This document shows, piece by piece, positions 4,830 through 9,373 of a stretch of DNA of 9,373 bases. The notes beneath the pieces were generated by a model. The model was given only the letters and a program-made list of their open reading frames with translations, ran no database searches and was not told the DNA's origin. The translations under genes and the position numbers were made by a program. How positions within the stretch are numbered: position 1 is the stretch's first letter; the number at the start of each line of letters is the position of its first letter. The DNA is from Paracoccaceae bacterium (lineage in GTDB: Bacteria > Pseudomonadota > Alphaproteobacteria > Rhodobacterales > Rhodobacteraceae), in contig JALWQC010000027.1 in assembly GCA_027080755.1 (NCBI GenBank), forward strand, positions 1-9,373. The letters are read 5' to 3'.

Positions 4830-5860
4830 TCAGCCGGTCCATTTCACCCACCGTCCGTGAAAATCCATCCTGCCAAGGTGACGTTCCCGCCCGTCCGGCC
4901 ATAGGGTCAGGGTAATACCGGCCCCGTCGGGGTTTTCATCCGCTTCCACCCGCAACCATGCAAGCGGCGCATCCGGCGTTGCCTGCGCCCCCGCATCCCC
5001 GATCATATCGGCGCCGGTCTGGCGATCCTGCGGGCTAAGATATTGCCACATGATTGAATGATAGATCACCCGTGTATTGTCTTGAACGGGGGCCAGCCGG
5101 CGTGCCAGAAAGGCCAGCGCGTCCTCTTGCGCCACCCTGTGCCCTGCCTTGCAGGCCAGCGTCAGGGCGTGTTTGGTGTTGGCAATCCTTTGCCGTTGGT
5201 CCGGCCAGATATAGGACAGCAGACGCAGGCGGTCGGCCTCGTTGCAGGGATCGAGCGGGTTGATATCGCAGCCCTCGCGGCCGCCGATGTGGACATCGGC
5301 GCGGGGGGGTGTGGTCCCCTGCCAGTCCGGCCGCAGGCGCACGGCGGCATTTTGGGGCCCCATCTGTTGCCCGTTGATGTCCAGCCCGTAGGCATCCCAA
5401 TTCAGATTCAGTCCGGCGCTGGCCCCGATTTCCGACAGCAGCAGCGGCAGGCCGGTTTCCTCCGCCAGCAGGTGAAAGGCAGGGATCAACGCGGCGGAGC
5501 GGCGGATCTCGTTGGTTTGCGGGGCGGATTCCATCCAGCGCAATATATGGTCGCTATGTTCGTGCATGGCGCGGTCAACGGCCTGCCACAGGGTTTCGGG
5601 ATCTGCTGTGTTTGGCGGGTAAACGGCCGCCAGCGCCGGATCCTTTTCAAGCAAGATCAGCGAATGCAGGGCGCCCGCCAGCCGAAGGGCGACGGCACCG
5701 GGCGGAAGGTACCGAAAGGCCAGCGGAACAGTGCCGCCCCGACCGGATGGTTGTCCTTCAGCCGCGCGCCAACCAGCCGCAAAAGGCCCGCAGTGAAGGC
5801 TGATCCCAGATCGGCGCAGGACTCCGCCTGTTTTTCAAAGGCCTCCCGCAACGTTGTCAT
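4830..5860 (-). pseudogene. DUF2332 family protein, broken by a frameshift near the 5' end
   Basis: The start at ATG 5860 overlaps the pth stop as ATGA, a typical coupled start. The first frame reads [19 protein letters not shown]...GARLKDNHPVGAALFRWP, a typical DUF2332 N-terminus, then runs into nonsense and stops near 5657. The family sequence resumes in another frame as GAVALRLAGALHSLILLEKDPALAAVYPP (read from about 5691) and continues without interruption to the TGA at 4830. That part includes SAPQTNEIRRSAALIPAFH, SEIGASAGLNLNWD, INPLDP, IWPDQRQRI, VIYHSIMWQYLS, and FHGRWVKW at the end. The span of 1031 bases is one short of a multiple of three. One added base between about 5690 and 5722 would give 343 aa, the family's usual size. 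The loss may be a real mutation or a sequencing error. The molecular function of DUF2332 is not known to me. Confidence 0.8.
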
Positions 5861-6525
5861 CCGAACTTGTCTTTCAGTTTTTGCAGCGGGGTGCGGGTGT
5901 CTTCGGCCGGCTCGGGTTTGGGGGCCGGTTTGGGCGGGGCGGGTTTGGCCGGACGGGCGGGGACCACGCGCCGCGCGATTGCATTCATGAATTTGTCCGG
6001 TTGCCCCTCGGCCAGTGCCGGCGCGCCGTCGCTGATCCCGCGCAGGACATCATCCAGCCAGCCTTCGTCCGCCTTGGCGAAATCATGCAGCACATAGGCC
6101 GCCACACGGTCCTTATGCCCCGGATGCCCGATGCCCAGCCGCACGCGGTGATAGTCCGGCCCGATGTGCTGGTGGATAGAGCGCAGCCCGTTATGCCCTG
6201 CATGCCCGCCGCCGGTTTTCACCCGGCATTTGCCCGGCGCAAGGTCCAGTTCGTCATGGAAGACCGTGACATCGGCGGGGGTCAGCTTGTAAAAGCGCAT
6301 GGCCTCTCCGACCGATTGGCCGGACAGGTTCATGTAGGTTTCGGGTTTCAGAAGGATCACCTTTTCCTGGCCCAGCCGCCCTTCGGAAACCTTGCCCTGA
6401 AACTTCCCGCGCCAAGGGGCGAAGTTGTGGTCCCCCGCGATGCTGTCCAGTGCCATAAAGCCGATGTTGTGGCGGTTTCGGGCGTATTTTGTCCCGGGAT
6501 TGCCAAGTCCGACAAACAGTTTCAT
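5857..6525 (-). CDS. pth: Peptidyl-tRNA hydrolase
   Basis: This 222-aa enzyme cleaves the ester bond of peptidyl-tRNAs that drop off ribosomes, recycling tRNA in the cytoplasm. All landmarks of bacterial Pth are present: [12 protein letters not shown] with Asn9, NRHNIGF with catalytic His19 (E. coli His20), [10 protein letters not shown] with Asn66, FHDELDL with Asp91 (E. coli Asp93), and [13 protein letters not shown] with Asn112. The core ends near 188. A Pro/Ala/Lys-rich tail and a short basic end, LQKLKDKFG, make it somewhat longer than E. coli Pth (194 aa). GGGGA (6537-6533) lies 7 bases before the ATG. It follows rplY, a common bacterial pairing. Its stop overlaps the DUF2332 start by ATGA. 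A terminator-like hairpin immediately upstream may control read-through from rplY. Confidence 0.97.
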   Translation of the reverse strand: MKLFVGLGNPGTKYARNRHNIGFMALDSIAGDHNFAPWRGKFQGKVSEGRLGQEKVILLKPETYMNLSGQSVGEAMRFYKLTPADVTVFHDELDLAPGKCRVKTGGGHAGHNGLRSIHQHIGPDYHRVRLGIGHPGHKDRVAAYVLHDFAKADEGWLDDVLRGISDGAPALAEGQPDKFMNAIARRVVPARPAKPAPPKPAPKPEPAEDTRTPLQKLKDKFG

Positions 6526-6540
6526 ATCCGTTTCCCCAAA

Positions 6541-6573
6541 GAAAAAGCGCGCCCCGTTTCAGGGACGCGCCTT
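6541..6573 (-). terminator. Terminator or attenuator between rplY and pth
   Basis: On the minus strand GCGCGTCCC (6570-6562) pairs with GGGGCGCGC (6555-6547) around a 6-base loop, giving nine pairs including one G-T wobble, and is followed by TTTTT (6546-6542). The wobble becomes a C/A mismatch on the other strand, so it works for rplY to pth transcription. The pth Shine-Dalgarno starts only 4 bases after the T-run. Confidence 0.8.
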
Positions 6574-6601
6574 GTGTAGCATATGTTGCCGACCAGGGGA
6601 A

Positions 6602-7252
6602 TTATTCCTCGGTAGCTGCCTCGGCCGATGCAGCTGCTGCTGCGGCTTCGGCCTCGGCGTCTTCGGCTTCTTCTTCTGCGGTCAGGCCACGCGGGGCGGC
6701 GATGTTGGCAATCACGAAGTCGCGGTCCTGAATCATCGGGCGCGTGCCTTCGGGCAGGGTTACGTCGGACATGTGGATGGTGTCACCCAGTTCAACATCG
6801 GCCAGATCCACTTCGAGGTGGTCGGGGATGTTGTTGGCAGTCACTTTCAGTTCCACCTCGTTACGCACAACAACCAGCGTGCCGCCCTTTTTGATACCGA
6901 CCGAGGTTTCCTCGTTCAGGAAGACAACGGGGATCATCAGGTTGATGCGGGATTTGCCGGACAGACGCAGGAAATCGACGTGTGTGGGCAGGTCGTTGAT
7001 GACGTTGCGCTGCACACCGCGACAGATTACGCGCTGCTCTTTGCCGTCAACGTTCAGGGTCAGAAGGGTGGACAGGAAGTGCCCGGCCTTCAGCATTTTG
7101 AACAGTTCGTTGAACTTGACGTTGATCGGGGTCGGCTCTTCGCCGCCGCCATAGATGACGCCCGGGACGAGGTTTTCACGGCGTGCTGCGCGGGCGGCCC
7201 CCTTGCCTGTACCTGCGCGAACCGTAGCGTTGAGAGTGGTATTCTCTGCCAT
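6602..7252 (-). CDS. rplY: 50S ribosomal protein L25 / general stress protein CTC
   Basis: ATG 7252 is chosen because AGGAG (7265-7261) sits 8 bases upstream; the longer frame to 7306 has no support. The product is 216 aa and starts MAENTTLNATVRAGTGKGAA. Residues about 1-95 form the L25 domain that binds 5S rRNA (RRENLVPGVIYGGGEEP, VICRGVQRNVINDLPTHVDF). Residues about 96-190 form the C-terminal beta domain of the long TL5/CTC form (IPVVFLNEETS, HLEVDLADVELGDTIHMSDV). The last 25 or so residues are an Ala/Glu-rich acidic tail of low complexity. It has its own promoter at 7318-7346 and is followed by pth, so it is probably the first gene of an rplY-pth-DUF2332 unit with a terminator or attenuator after it. 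Confidence 0.97.
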   Translation of the reverse strand: MAENTTLNATVRAGTGKGAARAARRENLVPGVIYGGGEEPTPINVKFNELFKMLKAGHFLSTLLTLNVDGKEQRVICRGVQRNVINDLPTHVDFLRLSGKSRINLMIPVVFLNEETSVGIKKGGTLVVVRNEVELKVTANNIPDHLEVDLADVELGDTIHMSDVTLPEGTRPMIQDRDFVIANIAAPRGLTAEEEAEDAEAEAAAAAASAEAATEE

Positions 7253-7276
7253 TTGGAATTCTCCTAAAATTGAACC

Positions 7277-7306
7277 GTGGCGATCCTCCAAGGGTGTAAG
7301 CGCCAC
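7277..7306 (-). other. Possible leader stem in the rplY 5' untranslated region
   Basis: GTGGCG (7277-7282) and CGCCAC (7301-7306) can pair as a 6-bp stem with an 18-base loop, just after the predicted transcription start and about 12 bases before the rplY Shine-Dalgarno. Autoregulation by L25 is conceivable but nothing here proves it. Confidence 0.3.
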
Positions 7307-7317
7307 ACGAAGCCGAC

Positions 7318-7346
7318 CCTATAGGCGCTTTTGTCGGGAATGTGAA
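7318..7346 (-). promoter_or_regulatory. Promoter of rplY
   Basis: On the minus strand a -35 TTCACA (7346-7341), a 17-base spacer and a -10 TATAGG (7323-7318) form a good sigma70-type promoter. Initiation near 7310 gives a leader of about 58 bases before the rplY ATG. Confidence 0.6.
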
Positions 7347-7376
7347 GGGGATTCGTGAATTCAATTCCAAGGAGCG

Positions 7377-7447
7377 CGCCGGACCCTGGGAGGGTGCAAG
7401 GCGCCCTCCCGAGGGGAGGGTCGGGCGCGGTCCGGCGGTTCCGCCGG
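7377..7447. repeat. GC-rich element with competing inverted repeats between lldD and rplY
   Basis: Two sets of arms are present. CGCCGGACC (7377-7385) pairs with GGTCCGGCG (7429-7437), but CCGGCGG (7432-7438) also pairs with CCGCCGG (7441-7447). GGGAGGG (7388-7394) pairs with CCCTCCC (7404-7410), which also pairs with GGGAGGG (7414-7420). No T-run follows on either strand. It starts 20 bases after the lldD stop. It could protect the lldD mRNA 3' end, act as a terminator without a U-tract, or be a dispersed palindromic repeat. Confidence 0.6.
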
Positions 7448-7467
7448 CCCTGACATTTTCAACCGTG

Positions 7468-8637
7468 CTAGGCCCTTTCGAACCGCCCGCGGAAATCTTC
7501 CGGCACCAGCAGGTTCTCGCGGTTCAGCTCGGTTACCTTCTGGCGCCCGCAAAAGGCCATTGTGGTGTCCAGTTCCTTGTGAATCACCTCCAGCGCCTTG
7601 GTCACGCCTTCCTGCCCCATCGCGCCGAGCCCGTAAATATAGGCTCGCCCGATATAAACCCCCTTGGCCCCCAGCGCCAAGGCCTTCAGCACGTCCTGAC
7701 CGGAACGGATACCACTGTCCATATGCACCTCTATCCGGTCCCCGACCGCGTCGATAATATCCGGCAGCATGCGGATGGCCGACATTGCCCCGTCAAGCTG
7801 CCGCCCGCCGTGGTTCGATACTACAATCGCGTCGGCGCCCGTTTCGACAGCGCGGCGCGCATCCTCGACATCCAGAATCCCCTTCAGGATCAGCGGCCCG
7901 CCCCAGCGTTCCTTGATCCAGGCCACATCGTCCCAGGACAGTTTTTCATCGAACTGTTTCGCCGTCCATTCCGCCAGCGTACCCATGTTTTCCACGTTGT
8001 TCACATGTCCGACGATGTTGCGGAACTCGTGCCGTTTGGTGCCCAGCATCCCCATCACCCAGCGCGGTTTGGTCGCCATGTTCAGGATATTCTTCAGCGT
8101 CAGCTTTGGCGGCGCGCCAAGACCGTTCTTCACGTCCTTGTGCCGCTGCCCCAAAATCTGCAAATCCAGCGTCAGCACCAGCGCCGAGCATTTCGCCGCC
8201 TTCGCCCGGTCGATCAGATCGTTGATATAGTCGCGATCCTTCATCACATAGAGCTGGAACCAGAAGGGTTTCGTGACCTCCGCCGCTACATCCTCGATTG
8301 AACAAATCGACATGGTGGACAGGGTAAACGGCACGCCGAAAGCCTCGGCCGCCTTGGCTGCCTTGATCTCTCCGTCTGCCGATTGCATCCCCGTCAGCCC
8401 GACAGGCGCCAGCGCTACGGGCATGGCTACGTCCTGCCCGACCATGGTCGAGGCCGTGGAGCGCCCCGACATATCCACCGCTACCTTCTGGCGCAGATGG
8501 ATGTCGGCAAAATCGGTGACATTCTCGCGAAAGGTCTGTTCCGACCACGATCCGCTTTCGGCGTAATCGTAAAACATTTTCGGTACGCGCCGGCGGTATA
8601 GCGCCTTTAGATCGGTAATATTGGTGATGATCGGCAT
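7468..8637 (-). CDS. lldD: FMN-dependent alpha-hydroxy-acid dehydrogenase, L-lactate dehydrogenase type
   Basis: This 389-aa protein has the full FMN-dependent alpha-hydroxy-acid dehydrogenase fold, a TIM barrel that oxidises L-lactate or a related 2-hydroxy acid to the 2-keto acid. Visible active-site motifs are MFYDYAESG with Tyr23, ALAPVGLTGM (FMN binding), FWFQLYVMKDR with its Tyr, LTLDLQILGQR, LILKGILDVEDA with the FMN lysine, SNHGGRQLDG with catalytic base His276, and MDSGIRSGQDVLKALALGA. The IGRAYIYGLGAMGQEGV stretch near the C-terminus holds the phosphate site. The GTKRHEFRNIVGHVNNV insert fits the LldD branch better than plant-type glycolate oxidase. It would pass electrons to the respiratory chain at the inner membrane. 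Substrate choice cannot be settled from sequence, and mandelate- or glycolate-type activity is possible. The start has only a GGGGG-type ribosome site. The gene diverges from the HAD gene. Confidence 0.9.
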   Translation of the reverse strand: MPIITNITDLKALYRRRVPKMFYDYAESGSWSEQTFRENVTDFADIHLRQKVAVDMSGRSTASTMVGQDVAMPVALAPVGLTGMQSADGEIKAAKAAEAFGVPFTLSTMSICSIEDVAAEVTKPFWFQLYVMKDRDYINDLIDRAKAAKCSALVLTLDLQILGQRHKDVKNGLGAPPKLTLKNILNMATKPRWVMGMLGTKRHEFRNIVGHVNNVENMGTLAEWTAKQFDEKLSWDDVAWIKERWGGPLILKGILDVEDARRAVETGADAIVVSNHGGRQLDGAMSAIRMLPDIIDAVGDRIEVHMDSGIRSGQDVLKALALGAKGVYIGRAYIYGLGAMGQEGVTKALEVIHKELDTTMAFCGRQKVTELNRENLLVPEDFRGRFERA

Positions 8638-8671
8638 GAACGGCCCCCGATTTCGCTGATGTGGTCAGTTT

Positions 8672-8699
8672 TGTTTACCGCTTTTGCAAAAACATGCAA
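8672..8699 (-). promoter_or_regulatory. Possible promoter of lldD with an internal palindrome
   Basis: On the minus strand TTGCAT (8699-8694), a 16-base spacer and TAAACA (8677-8672) form a plausible promoter 35 bases before the lldD ATG. The spacer contains the 10-bp palindrome TTTTGCAAAA (8682-8691), placed where a regulator could block RNA polymerase. Both hexamers are imperfect. Confidence 0.38.
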
Positions 8700-8761
8700 T
8701 CAAAACCCTTTCCCTGACGGCAAAAAAATCTATATCAACGGGGTAGAACAAGGGGCATGGC

Positions 8762-9373
8762 ATGGAAAAAATCGACACGATCGTCTGGGATTTCGACGGG
8801 GTTCTGAACCGCAATATCGAGGACGGGCAGCTGATCTGGCAACCGGGTTTCGAGGGGGAGTTCGGCCATTCCGTCGAAACCTTCAACGACATGGTTTTCA
8901 ACGACAAGTTCAACGATGTGCTGATTGGCGAGCTGAGCCTGATGGACGTGCTGGCCGACTGGGCCGCCACCGTCGGCTATCAGGGCGACCTGCGCAACAT
9001 TCTGGAATTCTGGTTCCAGAGCGACTACAACCTTGACGACCGGATGATGGCCCTGCTGGCCGCCAGCAAACGCGCCAATTTCCGCAATGTCATGGCCACC
9101 AACAACGAGCCGATGCGCGCCCAGTTTATCGCCGCCGATCTGGGGTTCGAGGACCGGATGGACCGCATCTTCGCCTCGGGCCTGATGGGCGTTGCCAAAC
9201 CGGACGAGGGGTTTTTCGACATGGTGTCCGATGAATTGTCGGTAGAACCGGACGAGCTGCTGCTGATCGATGACAACGCCGAAAACTGCGAAACCGCCGA
9301 CGCCTGCGGCTGGCAGGTCCACCATTTCACGGGGGACTACACCGCACTGGAAAAACAGCTAAAACAGGCCGGC
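8762..9373 (+). CDS. HAD-superfamily hydrolase (YihX-like, subfamily IA), 3' partial
   Basis: The open frame of 204 codons runs off the right edge. ATG 8762 is preceded by AGGGG (8751-8755) with 6 bases between; an ATG at 8757 is out of frame. HAD motifs are complete. Motif I is VWDFDGVLN, with nucleophile Asp10 and general acid Asp12. Motif II is MATNN, motif III is the lysine in GVAKPDEGFF, and motif IV is LLLIDDNAENC with two adjacent Asp. The helical cap lies between motifs I and II (about 16-100), as in the IA type. It probably hydrolyses a small phosphate ester, possibly a sugar phosphate as YihX does, in the cytoplasm with Mg2+. Only a few C-terminal residues are likely to be missing. 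It diverges from lldD across a 124-bp gap, and no functional link is evident. Confidence 0.88.
   Translation, partial: MEKIDTIVWDFDGVLNRNIEDGQLIWQPGFEGEFGHSVETFNDMVFNDKFNDVLIGELSLMDVLADWAATVGYQGDLRNILEFWFQSDYNLDDRMMALLAASKRANFRNVMATNNEPMRAQFIAADLGFEDRMDRIFASGLMGVAKPDEGFFDMVSDELSVEPDELLLIDDNAENCETADACGWQVHHFTGDYTALEKQLKQAG

Noticed and set aside
4830..5654. DUF2332 C-terminal part as an independent gene starting at TTG 5654
   Set aside because: The family's conserved sequence continues upstream of this TTG in the same frame, no Shine-Dalgarno is seen, and the true N-terminus is present in the other frame with an ATGA overlap to pth.
5058..5990. 310-codon plus-strand open frame across DUF2332 and the end of pth
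   Set aside because: It is antisense to two recognised genes, has low-complexity composition, and has no credible start context.
6602..7306. Longer rplY start at 7306
   Set aside because: The extra 18 codons overlap the predicted leader and lack a ribosome site. ATG 7252 has AGGAG at ideal spacing and the family's N-terminus.
7342..8301. 319-codon open frame on the plus strand opposite lldD and through the GC-rich hairpin region
   Set aside because: The translation is rich in His, Arg, Pro and Gln, with no family-like motif, and it is antisense to a clear lldD. It is typical of GC-rich antisense frames.
1..9373. CRISPR array, insertion sequence, prophage or defence island
   Set aside because: There are no regularly spaced direct repeats, no transposase or integrase frame, no terminal inverted repeats with target duplications, and gene content is mostly housekeeping.

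Overview
The window looks like chromosomal DNA of an alphaproteobacterium, most likely a member of the Rhodobacterales. The base composition is GC-rich. The 41-aa ribosomal protein L36 is the zinc-less type. DinB carries the N-terminal CXXC-X9-CXXC extension, rplY and pth are adjacent, and a full CtrA-type box lies upstream of dinB. I see no phage, insertion sequence, CRISPR array or obvious island. Most of the window is housekeeping genes with short intergenic regions, and the unusual signals sit mainly in those gaps.

Left part (1-2400). The 3' end of a phenylacetate-CoA-ligase-like gene runs in from the left. Next is an exported 540-aa protein with a caspase-like fold, three W...YPNG-type repeats and two peptidoglycan-binding domains. 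Its caspase catalytic dyad appears to be lost. A bidirectional terminator separates it from rpmJ (L36) on the minus strand, which is preceded by tRNA-Val(GAC) and a good sigma70-type promoter. A long split inverted repeat spans the divergent promoter region between the tRNA and the next gene.

Centre (2386-4830). An N-formylglutamate-amidohydrolase-family gene on the plus strand converges on dinB on the minus strand. The 138-bp gap between them contains a promoter-like sequence and a strong minus-oriented hairpin with a T-run, so it could encode a small RNA of about 75-80 nt. Upstream of dinB are a TTAA-N7-TTAA box and a perfect 16-bp LacI-type palindrome.

Right part (4830-9373). Four minus-strand genes follow, in transcription order: an FMN-dependent L-lactate dehydrogenase family gene (lldD-like), rplY (L25/CTC), pth, and a DUF2332 gene that overlaps pth by ATGA but is broken by a frameshift near its 5' end. 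A GC-rich element with mutually exclusive stems lies between lldD and rplY. A terminator or attenuator lies between rplY and pth. Divergent from lldD, an HAD-family phosphatase gene runs off the right edge.

Functionally, rplY, pth, rpmJ and tRNA-Val serve translation, dinB serves error-prone DNA synthesis, and lldD and the amidohydrolase serve small-molecule catabolism. I found no convincing multi-gene novel system. The best leads are the inactive caspase/peptidoglycan-binding protein, the possible sRNA, the CtrA box at dinB, and the structured intergenic elements.
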